Shown here: positions 7,153 to 14,411 of the stretch, piece after piece
Numbering within the stretch: position 1 is the first letter of the stretch
Layout: the number at the start of each line of letters is the position of its first letter
Source: JBEDUK01 sp040414485
GTDB lineage: Bacteria; Actinomycetota; UBA4738
Assembly: GCA_040414485.1 (NCBI GenBank)
Contig: JBEDUK010000074.1
Location: 1-41,879, forward strand
Direction of reading: 5' to 3'
Length of the DNA stretch: 41,879 bases
The notes under the pieces: generated by a model
Database searches by the model: none
The model's input: the letters and a program-made list of their open reading frames with translations, nothing else
Told to the model about the DNA's origin: nothing
Position numbers and translations under genes: made by a program

Positions 7153-7836
7153 GTGGCGAGCGAAGAGGATGGCGTCGAAGCCCCGGCCGGGGCCGTGACG
7201 GATGAACGCTTCACCGCTGAGATCCTCGCGGCGCTCGCCTATGGGGAGCTGCTGGGCGCGAACCGCGCGGAGCGGGCGGTCGATCTCGCACCCGACGGGC
7301 GGGCCCGAGAGGAACAGGAGCACATCGCCCGCCTGGAGCGCCAGAACTGGGAGCTGGTCGCGGCGCGGGTCCGCGAGCTCGGAGCCGAGGCGTTCACCGA
7401 CCTGGTTCGGCCGTTCTTCGACACCTTCTTCGCGGACACCGAGCCCACCGATTGGATCGAAGCCCAGACGTTCCATTACGTGGGCGACGCGCTGGTGTCG
7501 GACTTCGCCGACGTCCTGGTTCCGCTGGTGGACCGCGTGTCCGCTGAGGTCATCCGGCGCGCCCTCCGCGATCGTGAGGCGCAGGAGTCGTTCGCGCTGG
7601 ACGAGCTCAGCCGGCATCTTCGTGAGGATCCGGCGAGTGCGACGCGGATCGCCGACTACTCGCGACGGATCGTCGGAGAGGCGCTGACCCAGACGAGCAG
7701 GGCGCTGGAGGCAACCGAGGGATTGCGGACGTTGCTCGGCGGTTCCCAAGCGGGAAAGCGGTTCGTCCTCACGCTGCTCGATCGCCACCGGCAGCGCCTT
7801 GATCGTCTGGGGATCGAGCCGGTCGACACGGACTGA
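7153..7836 (+). CDS. ferritin-like fold protein, MiaE_2 family
   Basis: A 227-residue helical protein of the actinobacterial ferritin-like MiaE_2 family, distantly related to the diiron tRNA hydroxylase MiaE. Glu in AYGELLGA and the EEQEH cluster in AREEQEHIARLERQ look like metal ligands from the first helix pair. Further acidic and His residues appear in WIEAQTFHYVGDAL and DREAQESFALDEL. Whether it truly hydroxylates tRNA is not known for this branch; iron binding is likely by fold. The GTG start follows a -10 box. Homologues often neighbour DNA helicase or HAD/tad genes in actinomycetes, so its place here may simply be inherited gene order. Confidence 0.75.
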   Translation: MASEEDGVEAPAGAVTDERFTAEILAALAYGELLGANRAERAVDLAPDGRAREEQEHIARLERQNWELVAARVRELGAEAFTDLVRPFFDTFFADTEPTDWIEAQTFHYVGDALVSDFADVLVPLVDRVSAEVIRRALRDREAQESFALDELSRHLREDPASATRIADYSRRIVGEALTQTSRALEATEGLRTLLGGSQAGKRFVLTLLDRHRQRLDRLGIEPVDTD

Positions 7837-7953
7837 ACCGGCCCCTCCCGAACGCCGGCGCGATGCGACGCGCCTCGCCACCTGGTCGAATCGACGACGG
7901 GGGATGAACAGAAGCCCCGGTCGGGGGATCGAGAGAATCGGCCAGACGGGCGA

Positions 7954-7982
7954 TTGGCGAGCACCGCGATCGGTCGTACCGT
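7954..7982 (+). promoter_or_regulatory. candidate tad operon promoter
   Basis: TTGGCG (-35) and TACCGT (-10) are separated by exactly 17 bases. Transcription would start near 7989, giving a leader of about 240 bases before the first tad gene. No better promoter is seen in the 392-base gap after 7836. Confidence 0.4.
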
Positions 7983-7996
7983 GATCGTGCTCGGTG

Positions 7997-8010
7997 CGAC
8001 CGGCCGGTCG
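7997..8010. promoter_or_regulatory. perfect 14-base palindrome, operator candidate
   Basis: CGACCGGCCGGTCG reads the same on both strands and lies just after the predicted transcription start of the tad operon. It could be a repressor site or a short RNA hairpin. Confidence 0.35.
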
Positions 8011-8028
8011 ATCGGGCGGCAGGCGGTC

Positions 8029-8166
8029 CTTCCACCTTCCTCCAGGGGCCTTCCCACCGCCGGCACCTTCCCTGACTTCCTCACCCTTCCTCGACCGTCC
8101 CCACGCGCGGCGCTGGCGTGGGGCGCGGTCACGCTTCCCTCTTCCCCCTTCCCCGAGAAGGCTTCC
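8029..8166 (+). repeat. ten copies of CTTCC in the tad leader, around a hairpin
   Basis: CTTCC occurs at 8029, 8036, 8050, 8067, 8076, 8086, 8134, 8141, 8148 and 8162, making a pyrimidine-rich untranslated leader. Between the sixth and seventh copies lies a perfect hairpin, CCCCACGC (8099-8106) / GCGTGGGG (8116-8123). No convincing gene occupies 7837-8228. Confidence 0.5.
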
Positions 8167-8228
8167 CCGGTCGAGCCGTCCATCCAGGACGGCCGCAAGG
8201 AGCGGAGCGAGGAGCAGGACGGGGATCG

Positions 8229-9506
8229 ATGGTGGGACGAACGACATCGAACGGCATGCTCGGCGAACTTCACGAACGCCCTGTGGGTGTGGACGTGGCG
8301 CCGTCGCCCCTGGAGCCCGAAACGAAGCTTCGCGATGCGGCGCTGCGCGGCGGCCCGCCGATCCGCGCCGCCATCGCGATCGGCGACGTGGCCTTCCACC
8401 ATGAGGTGCTGGACTATGTGGGGCGGGAGCCCGGCCTCGAGATCGTCGCGTCGGTCACCGACGAGCCCCCGCGATCGGAACAAAGGCCCGCGGTCGGGGT
8501 GCTGACCGAAGCCGACATCCTGCTGGTCTGTCCCCGATTCGGGCGCGAGGTGGCTCATGCCGTCGGCCCCGCACCGCCGGTCTTCCTCGTCGCGCAGGAG
8601 ATGACGGTGCCCGTGCTTCGCACGGCGATCGAAGCAGGGGCCCAGGGCGCCTTCTGCTGGCCGGAGGAACGAACCGACCTCGTCGACGCGATCCGGTCGT
8701 CCGCGGCTCGGGCGGCCGCGACGGCGCGTCCCCGCGGTGCCGTGATCGCGGTGCTCGCCAGTCGCGGCGGAGCCGGCGCCACGTTCATCGCGACGCATCT
8801 GGCGGCGGCGTTCGCCGGTCGCGGGCATCGAGCCGTCCTGGTCGACATGGATCATTCGTTCGGCGACCTGACCGCGGTGCTCGGTCTTCTCGAGGGCGAG
8901 GTTCGCTCGGTGGAGGATCTCGTGCCCGTCGCGAGCGAACTGAGCCCCGACCACGTTTCGAACGCCCTGATCCGGCACGACGCCGGCTTCGACGTCCTTC
9001 TCGCGAGATCGGGGCGCGGGCGGGAGGAGGCGCACCCTGACGAGTCGGGACCTTCCGTTCCGGTCGGCCTCTACGCCGCGTGCGCGGCGCTGCTCGCCGG
9101 AGAGTTCGACCGCGTGGTGCTGCACCTTCCTCGGGCGCTCGAAGATCTCACGCGGGCGGCGCTGTGGATCGCGGACCAGGTCGTCCTCGTCACGGGCCTC
9201 GACCTGATGGCCCTGTACGGGGCTCGACGCGCGCTCGACGCGATCCGGTTCGACGGAGGGCGCGCCGGAGCGCATCCGCAGATCGCGGTCGTCCTGAACT
9301 CGACTCGGCGCGCAGAGGTGACGCAAGCGGAAGCCGAACGTGTTCTTGGTCTCCGGGCTCTGGACCGCGTCCGGTCGGATCCGTCGGTCGCAGCCGCGCA
9401 GGGTCGTGGACGACTGGTGCCGGGTCGCCGGCCCGCGTGGCGCGACGTCGCCCGGCTTGCCCAGCGGCTCGACCAGGTGCGCGAGGCGCAAGGGGACGCG
9501 TCGTGA
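8229..9506 (+). CDS. tadZ: TadZ/CpaE-like pilus localisation protein (Ssd/Rv3660c type)
   Basis: A 425-residue protein at the head of the tad operon. Residues about 45-165 look like a receiver-like alpha/beta domain without a convincing phosphorylation site. From about 170 a ParA/MinD-type domain begins: AVIAVLASRGGAGATF replaces the usual KGGxGKT, so both the signature Lys and the Walker Lys are missing (Arg179, Ala184). VLVDMDHSFGDLTAVLGL follows as the Walker A' region. TadZ proteins place the secretion machine at a site in the cell; the mycobacterial relative Ssd (Rv3660c) is linked to septum placement. The ATG at 8229 is preceded by GGAGCAGGACGGGG. An ATG at 8256 is the alternative. The stop overlaps the tadA start by four bases. 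Confidence 0.82.
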   Translation: MVGRTTSNGMLGELHERPVGVDVAPSPLEPETKLRDAALRGGPPIRAAIAIGDVAFHHEVLDYVGREPGLEIVASVTDEPPRSEQRPAVGVLTEADILLVCPRFGREVAHAVGPAPPVFLVAQEMTVPVLRTAIEAGAQGAFCWPEERTDLVDAIRSSAARAAATARPRGAVIAVLASRGGAGATFIATHLAAAFAGRGHRAVLVDMDHSFGDLTAVLGLLEGEVRSVEDLVPVASELSPDHVSNALIRHDAGFDVLLARSGRGREEAHPDESGPSVPVGLYAACAALLAGEFDRVVLHLPRALEDLTRAALWIADQVVLVTGLDLMALYGARRALDAIRFDGGRAGAHPQIAVVLNSTRRAEVTQAEAERVLGLRALDRVRSDPSVAAAQGRGRLVPGRRPAWRDVARLAQRLDQVREAQGDAS

Positions 9507-10831
9507 CTCGAACGGTCGACGCGACGCGCCTCAAGGGTCTTGTGCGGGACCGGCTGATGAGCGGCGAGGCCGGGCGCCTGGAGGACCTGTCCGTCCCGCA
9601 GCGCCGGCTGGCCGTCCGAGGGACCATCCGACAGCTGCTTGCGGAAGAGCGGGCCATCCTCCCGGACCAGGCCCTGGCCCGCGTGGTGAACGAGGTGTCT
9701 GACGAAGTCGTCGGCTTCGGACCCATCGAGCGATTGCTCAAGGACCCGGAGATCAGCGAGGTGATGGTGAATGGAGCCGACGACGTGTTCGTGGAGCGGA
9801 AGGGGCGGGTCGAACGAGCGCAAGGCCCGTGGTTTGAGGGGGAGGCACAGGTCTTGAACTTGATCGAACGCATCGTGTCGCCGCTCGGCCTTCGTGTTGA
9901 CGAGGCGTCGCCGTACGTGGACGCGCGCCTTCCGGACGGCGCGAGGGTGAACGCGATCATCCCGCCCCTTTCGCTCTGCGGTCCAACCGTGACCATTCGG
10001 AAGTTCGCGCTCAAGCCGTTCACGCCACAGGAATTGATCGAGCATGATTCGATTCCCTCCGACGTTCTGGACCTGCTGGCGAACCGGGTGCAAGGCAGGG
10101 CCAACATCCTGGTGTCGGGCGGAACGGGCTCCGGCAAGACCACGCTGCTCGGCGTGCTGTCCTCCTTCATTCCCGAGGCCGAACGGCTGATCACCATCGA
10201 GGACGTCGCCGAATTGCGACTCCAGCAACCGCACGTGGTCTCGCTCGAGGCCAGGCCGCCCAACGTCGACGGCGTCGGCGCCGTCACGGTGCGCGCCCTG
10301 GTGCGGAACGCCCTTCGGATGCGACCCGATCGGATCATCGTCGGTGAGGTCCGTGGCGGCGAGGCCATCGACATGCTCCAGGCCATGAACACGGGTCACG
10401 AGGGCTCCATGTCAACCGCTCACGCCAACACGTCGCTGGACCTGCTCTCGCGGCTGGAGACCATGGCGCTGATGTCGGACCTGGATCTGCCCGTGTCGCA
10501 CGTGAGAGAGCAGATCGCGTCGGCGCTGGATCTCATCGTGCACACGGCTCGGCTGCCGGACGGCAGGCGCGCGGTGGTCACGATCACGGCGGTGGACGGA
10601 ATGCGGGCGGGCGCGATCGCCACGAGCCGCGTGTATGAGCGGACTCGGGGACGGGCCCCCGCGCATCGGATGGCTGAGGCGGTCGTTCCGCACGGGCGAT
10701 CGTCGACCGCGACGGTCCCCGCGAACCATGCTGAGAGAGGGGATGGCGCGCGCACGACCGCCAGGCGGACGGGGCGCCGGTGGGTGCCCTGGGTGGGACG
10801 CCCACGTCGATTGGGTTCGATCCTGGAGTGA
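9503..10831 (+). CDS. tadA: TadA/CpaF type II/IV secretion ATPase
   Basis: A 442-residue secretion ATPase that powers Flp pilus assembly from the cytoplasmic face. The N-terminal helical part (about 1-75) leads to GFGPIERLLKDPEISEVMVNG, typical of CpaF. Walker A is VSGGTGSGKTTLL with Lys212. The Asp box is ITIEDVAEL, Walker B is DRIIVGEVRGGE, and the His box is STAHANT with His307. The family forms hexamers. After about residue 380 the C-terminal tail is Arg/Gly-rich and not conserved. The GTG start overlaps the tadZ stop (GTGA) and the stop overlaps the tadB start the same way, so translation is coupled along the operon. Confidence 0.93.
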   Translation: MTRTVDATRLKGLVRDRLMSGEAGRLEDLSVPQRRLAVRGTIRQLLAEERAILPDQALARVVNEVSDEVVGFGPIERLLKDPEISEVMVNGADDVFVERKGRVERAQGPWFEGEAQVLNLIERIVSPLGLRVDEASPYVDARLPDGARVNAIIPPLSLCGPTVTIRKFALKPFTPQELIEHDSIPSDVLDLLANRVQGRANILVSGGTGSGKTTLLGVLSSFIPEAERLITIEDVAELRLQQPHVVSLEARPPNVDGVGAVTVRALVRNALRMRPDRIIVGEVRGGEAIDMLQAMNTGHEGSMSTAHANTSLDLLSRLETMALMSDLDLPVSHVREQIASALDLIVHTARLPDGRRAVVTITAVDGMRAGAIATSRVYERTRGRAPAHRMAEAVVPHGRSSTATVPANHAERGDGARTTARRTGRRWVPWVGRPRRLGSILE

Positions 10832-11715
10832 GCAGGATGCCCATCGTCGCCTTCGTCCTCGTGATCGCCGGTTCGCTGACGCTCCTTGTCAACGGGCACC
10901 GTCGCGGTGTCGTCGAACGACGACTGATTCTGCTCGGCGGCTTGGGCAGTGCACCACCGGGTCATGCCGCACCGGGTCGGTCGATCGGACTTCGGCGGTT
11001 GCTAAGGATCGACGTCGACGAGCCCGCGGCCGTCACTGCCGCTCGGACAGCGGCCGCCGCCTTCATCGGCGGCCTGGCAGGACTTCGGATCGTGGGCGGC
11101 CCTGGGGCGCTTCTCGGTGCCGGTGCCGCCGTCGGAACGATCCGCGTGCTTCGCAGGAGCCGCGCCGGCCGGCGAGCACAGGTGCTCGAACGGCAGTTGG
11201 CAGAGGTCGTCGAGGCCTGTGCGCTGGCCGTGAGAGGCGGCGCTTCGGTGGCGCAGGCCCTGACCGTCGGTGCGGAGGAGGTCGAGGAACCCATGCGGTC
11301 CCTCGTGATGCGTGTCATATCCGGGCAACGTCTCGGCACGCCGTTCGATGAAGCCCTCGGCGACCTCGCAGAGGGCATCGGCACCGAAGACGCCAGGCTG
11401 TTCGGGTTGGTGATGGGCATTCACCACCGAAGCGGTGGCAACGTCGCGGTGCCGCTGAAGGAGGTCGCCACAACCATTCGGCACCGGATCGCCGTCAGGC
11501 GGGAGCTGCGTGCCCTGACCGCGCAGGCGCGCATCTCGGGAACCGTGCTCGGCGCCCTGCCGATCGGTTTCTTCCTCGTCCTGTCCGTCACCTCGCATCG
11601 CGAGCTGGCACCGGTTTATCGATCTCCGGCCGGGATCGCGATGATCGTGGTGGGCCTCGTTCTCGAGGCGATTGCCTTCGTCTGGATCCGTCACCTGATC
11701 AAGGTTGAGTCGTGA
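10828..11715 (+). CDS. tadB: TadB-like pilus inner-membrane protein
   Basis: A 295-residue T2SSF-domain membrane protein. The first membrane segment spans about residues 4-20. A second pair (AAAAFIGGLAGL and ALLGAGAAVGTI) precedes the cytoplasmic T2SSF domain: QLAEVVEACALAVRGGASVAQAL, FDEALGDLAEGIGTEDARLFGLVMG, and HHRSGGNVAVPLKEVATTIRHR. Two C-terminal membrane helices follow. TadB and TadC form the membrane platform on which TadA acts. The GTG at 10828 overlaps the tadA stop; an ATG at 10837 would shorten it by three residues. The stop overlaps the tadC start by four bases. Confidence 0.88.
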   Translation: MSRMPIVAFVLVIAGSLTLLVNGHRRGVVERRLILLGGLGSAPPGHAAPGRSIGLRRLLRIDVDEPAAVTAARTAAAAFIGGLAGLRIVGGPGALLGAGAAVGTIRVLRRSRAGRRAQVLERQLAEVVEACALAVRGGASVAQALTVGAEEVEEPMRSLVMRVISGQRLGTPFDEALGDLAEGIGTEDARLFGLVMGIHHRSGGNVAVPLKEVATTIRHRIAVRRELRALTAQARISGTVLGALPIGFFLVLSVTSHRELAPVYRSPAGIAMIVVGLVLEAIAFVWIRHLIKVES

Positions 11716-12599
11716 CGGCGGAGATTCAGGCCTGGGTCGTTGCCGCGTCCCTCACGGGAGCGACGGTTGCGATCTCGCTCGGAGTCACGAGTCGGCGCCG
11801 GCTCGCCCGTCGCCGTGCGCTGGCAGCGATCGCACCTCGGCGGCCGACGGACCGTCAACGTCGGATGCTCGGTCTCGGCCGGCGACTTGGTCGTTCGAGG
11901 GCAGCGCTGATCGTGGTCCATCGTGCCCAGGCCAGAACCGTCCTCACCGACCGGTTGGCGGCGGCGGGCAGCACGTGGACCGTCGAGGAGTTCGCAGGCC
12001 GGTCTCTGCTCGCAGCCGGCACCGGCGCGATGATCGCCGTCCCGGCGGCCGCACTGCTCGGCCCCGCCCTGATCATGCTCGCCCCGCTCGGGGCGCTGGT
12101 CGGCTCGAGGCTCCCCGGGATCGGGCTCGCGCGAAGGGCCCGGCGTCGCACCGCCCGGGTCGACGCGCAGGTCCCTGAACTGGTCGAACTCCTCGTCGCG
12201 GCGACGGAATCCGGTCTCCCTCCGCCCGCCGCGTTCGTCCGGTCCGCCGACGCCTTGTTGGCGCCTCTTGGGGACGAGCTGCGCGACGCGGCTGCGCGGA
12301 TACAGCTGGGCGAACCGTGGCGAGACACGCTCGATCGGGTCGTGAAGCGCACCGGCTCCCCGGGGCTAGCGATGCTGGCACGCTCGCTCCAACGGTCGCA
12401 CCGGCTCGGTGCATCGGCGCGTGGCGCGCTGCACGCGCTCGTCGACGAACTTCGAGCCGAGCGTCGCGCGCGGGCCGAGGAACGGGCGCGGCGCGCGCCC
12501 GTCAAGATGCTCTTCCCACTGGTCTTCCTCATCCTTCCCGCCTTCCTCCTCCTCACCGTGGGGCCGGTGCTGCTGTCGACCGTCCGGTCCCTCCATTGA
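11712..12599 (+). CDS. tadC: TadC-like pilus inner-membrane protein
   Basis: A 295-residue T2SSF-domain protein paralogous to TadB. An N-terminal membrane helix (about 7-25) and a basic loop rich in Arg are followed by a hydrophobic pair (LLAAGTGAMIAVPAAALLG, ALIMLAPLGALVG). The cytoplasmic domain contains VDAQVPELVELLVAATESGLPPPAAF and WRDTLDRVVKRTGSPGLAMLAR. The C-terminal segment KMLFPLVFLILPAFLLLTVGPVLL is typical of TadC. It is predicted to partner TadB. The GTG start is fixed by the GTGA overlap with tadB. Confidence 0.88.
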   Translation: MTAEIQAWVVAASLTGATVAISLGVTSRRRLARRRALAAIAPRRPTDRQRRMLGLGRRLGRSRAALIVVHRAQARTVLTDRLAAAGSTWTVEEFAGRSLLAAGTGAMIAVPAAALLGPALIMLAPLGALVGSRLPGIGLARRARRRTARVDAQVPELVELLVAATESGLPPPAAFVRSADALLAPLGDELRDAAARIQLGEPWRDTLDRVVKRTGSPGLAMLARSLQRSHRLGASARGALHALVDELRAERRARAEERARRAPVKMLFPLVFLILPAFLLLTVGPVLLSTVRSLH

Positions 12600-12629
12600 T
12601 GGGCTGGGAAGTGAGAAGGGAGGTGACAG

Positions 12630-12866
12630 ATGCTCGGTTTCTGCCTTCGGCTGCACGCGCTTTCGACGACGCTGTTGGTTCAACCGGTGGCGGCGCTGGT
12701 CGGGCGTTCGCGCCGCGAAGAGGGTCAGACGACCGCGGAGTACGCCCTGGTGATCCTTGCCGCGGCGGCGGTGGCCATCGTGCTGATCGCGTGGGCCCGT
12801 TCGTCCGGCAAGTTGCCCGCGTTCTTCGACAACATCATCGATCAGATCACGAACGGCGGGCAGTAA
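12630..12866 (+). CDS. Flp-type pilin (Rv3656c-like)
   Basis: A 78-residue prepilin and the likely major subunit of the pilus. A leader ends in RSRREEG, and cleavage is expected just before QTTAEYALV, where Glu five residues after the Gly and the following Tyr are the Flp hallmarks. The hydrophobic helix ALVILAAAAVAIVLIAWA is followed by a short hydrophilic tail. Its ribosome-binding site, GGGAGGTGACAG before the ATG, is the strongest in the operon, consistent with high expression of the structural subunit. The leader peptide (about 33 residues) is longer than in many Flp pilins. No prepilin peptidase gene lies in the window. Confidence 0.88.
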   Translation: MLGFCLRLHALSTTLLVQPVAALVGRSRREEGQTTAEYALVILAAAAVAIVLIAWARSSGKLPAFFDNIIDQITNGGQ

Positions 12867-13309
12867 TGGATGGCTCGGCCGGCAGGTCGAGCCGATCCGT
12901 GGGGGATCAGGGCGGATCGAAGCGGCCAGGTGCGTGCCGTCATACGGGCTCCGCGACCGTGGAGTTCGCTCTGGTCCTTCCCCTTCTGCTGGTGCTGGCG
13001 CTGGCCACACTGCAGGTTGCCCTGCTGGTCAAGGATCAGCTCGTGGTGCAGGGAGCGGCACGGGCCGGCGCTCGCGAAGCGGCGGTTTCCACGGACGACG
13101 GGTTGGTCCGCCAGGCGGTGTTCGATGCGGCTCCGGGCGTCGACGGGTCGCGCGTCGACGTCGTCGTAGATCGGGACGGACCGCCGCTCGGCGAGGTGAG
13201 CGTCCGGGTGACGTATCACGACGCGGTCGTCGTGCCGGCCGTGGGATGGTTGTTCCCGTCCGCGGTGGATCTGTCGGCCGCGGCGGTGATGCAGGCCGAA
13301 ACCGGATGA
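12866..13309 (+). CDS. tadE: TadE-like pseudopilin
   Basis: A 147-residue TadE-family protein. Residues 1-28 are basic and polar. The pilin-like segment GSATVEFALVLPLLLVLALATLQVALLV follows, with the conserved Glu after the processing site. The helix KDQLVVQGAARAGAREAA precedes a small beta-rich extracytoplasmic domain ending in VMQAETG. TadE proteins are minor pseudopilins needed for pilus initiation. The ATG shares one base with the flp stop (TAATG). The stop overlaps the next gene as ATGA. Confidence 0.85.
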   Translation: MDGSAGRSSRSVGDQGGSKRPGACRHTGSATVEFALVLPLLLVLALATLQVALLVKDQLVVQGAARAGAREAAVSTDDGLVRQAVFDAAPGVDGSRVDVVVDRDGPPLGEVSVRVTYHDAVVVPAVGWLFPSAVDLSAAAVMQAETG

Positions 13310-13689
13310 AGGTCCGACCGGTGCGCATCGGACCCGGCGAGTCGGGCTCCGTCTCGATCGTCGCAGCCGCTATGACGTTGCTGGCGTGCATCCTGTGCCT
13401 CGCGGCCGTCGACGTCGGGCGGGCGGTCGGCGCGACCGGCCGCGCGCAGACGGCCGCGGACGCAGCGGCGCTCGCGGCCGCAAAGGCGATCGCGGTTCCG
13501 GAAGGCGAGGAGCCGGCGGTCGCTGCCGCCCGGCTCGCCGCGGCGAACGGCGCCGAACTCGAGGCATGCACGTGCGATTCCGGCTCGTCCGAGGCGACGG
13601 TCGTGGTCAGGCTCACCGCGACCTTCGTGCTGCTCGGTCCCGACCGCCCCGTCACCGCACGCGCCCGCGCCGTGATCGGATCGCCGTGA
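13306..13689 (+). CDS. Rv3654c-like TadE/TadG pseudopilin-type protein
   Basis: A 127-residue protein matching the short helicase/secretion-neighbourhood TadE-like family. After a short basic start comes GESGSVSIVAAAMTLLACILCLAAVDVGRAV, a pilin-like processing region and membrane helix. Then come RAQTAADAAALAAAKA, typical of TadG/Rv3654c, a small domain with a Cys pair (EACTCDSG), and a final segment VTARARAVIGSP. It is the last gene of the tad operon and would sit in the membrane with TadE. It is too short to be a complete TadG with a von Willebrand domain. The start is fixed by the ATGA overlap with tadE. Confidence 0.8.
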   Translation: MKVRPVRIGPGESGSVSIVAAAMTLLACILCLAAVDVGRAVGATGRAQTAADAAALAAAKAIAVPEGEEPAVAAARLAAANGAELEACTCDSGSSEATVVVRLTATFVLLGPDRPVTARARAVIGSP

Positions 13690-13799
13690 CCGCCGGCCAA
13701 GGAACGCGCCCGGCCCCCTCGGGAGCACCACGTCGCGCGTGGACAATCGCCCCCAAGCGCGACAAGCCGCGCAACCTGCGTGAGTGGATGTCCGCGGCC

Positions 13800-13805
13800 T
13801 AGAAT
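13800..13805 (+). promoter_or_regulatory. -10 box TAGAAT, leaderless start
   Basis: TAGAAT ends 7 bases before the ATG at 13813. It supports this start over the internal ATG at 13945. It also marks the boundary between the tad operon and the cell-wall block. Confidence 0.5.
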
Positions 13806-13812
13806 GAGCGCC

Positions 13813-14298
13813 ATGTCTCGCACGGGCGCGACCGGTACCTCGGCGCCGGACCACCGCGCGCCGGCCGCACCAGCCCGTCAACGGCCGCGGCGCGGTGGGA
13901 GCGGTGGCGGCACGAACGGCGCACGGCCAACGGCAGCTGTTCGGATGGGGGCGGTCGATTACACGCTCGCCAAGCGCGCCCTGCTCCGGAACTTCAAGCG
14001 AGGCCTGCTGTCCAAGCCCGAGATCTGCGACGCGCATCCAGAGCTCGTCCGGGCCGGCCGCTACCTCGGTCAGGAGGCCGCCAGCCGATGCCCCGTCTGC
14101 GAGGACGGCGACCTGCGCGTCCTCGCCTACGTCTTCGCCGACGGCCTCCGGCAGAACAACGGCCGCGCGTTTCGCGTCGACGAGGCGCTCGCCCTCGCCC
14201 GGAAGCTCCGCACAGCCTCGTGCTACGTCGTCGAGGTCTGCATCGACTGCTCGTGGAACCACCTTGCTGAAGCGTTCATGACGCGCTCGGCCGTCTGA
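13813..14298 (+). CDS. DUF5318 family protein
   Basis: A 161-residue protein. The conserved core starts near VDYTLAKRALL (residue about 47), continues with EICDAHPELVRAGRYLG, and has the zinc-ribbon-like pairs CPVCEDGDL and EVCIDCSWNHL. The four Cys suggest a bound zinc. DUF5318 proteins are actinobacterial and commonly precede a bifunctional penicillin-binding protein gene, as with Rv0049 and ponA1, which is also the case here. The ~45-residue N-terminal extension is rich in Arg, Gly, Ala and Pro and probably disordered; an ATG at 13945 would give a family-typical length instead. The promoter position favours the longer form. Function unknown. Confidence 0.82.
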   Translation: MSRTGATGTSAPDHRAPAAPARQRPRRGGSGGGTNGARPTAAVRMGAVDYTLAKRALLRNFKRGLLSKPEICDAHPELVRAGRYLGQEAASRCPVCEDGDLRVLAYVFADGLRQNNGRAFRVDEALALARKLRTASCYVVEVCIDCSWNHLAEAFMTRSAV

Positions 14299-14397
14299 GA
14301 GGGCGTCCCCTCCGCTCAAGCCGACCGGCCCGCGCGTCGACCACGCCTTCATGACTTCTTCGCGCCCGCGCGAGGCTTTCACCAGCCAACCCTCGGG

Positions 14398-14403
14398 TAC
14401 CAT
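14398..14403 (+). promoter_or_regulatory. -10 box TACCAT, leaderless start
   Basis: TACCAT ends 8 bases before the GTG at 14412. No ribosome-binding site is visible. Confidence 0.5.
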
Positions 14404-14411
14404 CGGCGACA

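Noticed and set aside
8029..8166. CRISPR-like or tandem repeat array in the tad leader
   Set aside because: The repeated unit is only five bases with irregular spacing and no spacer structure.
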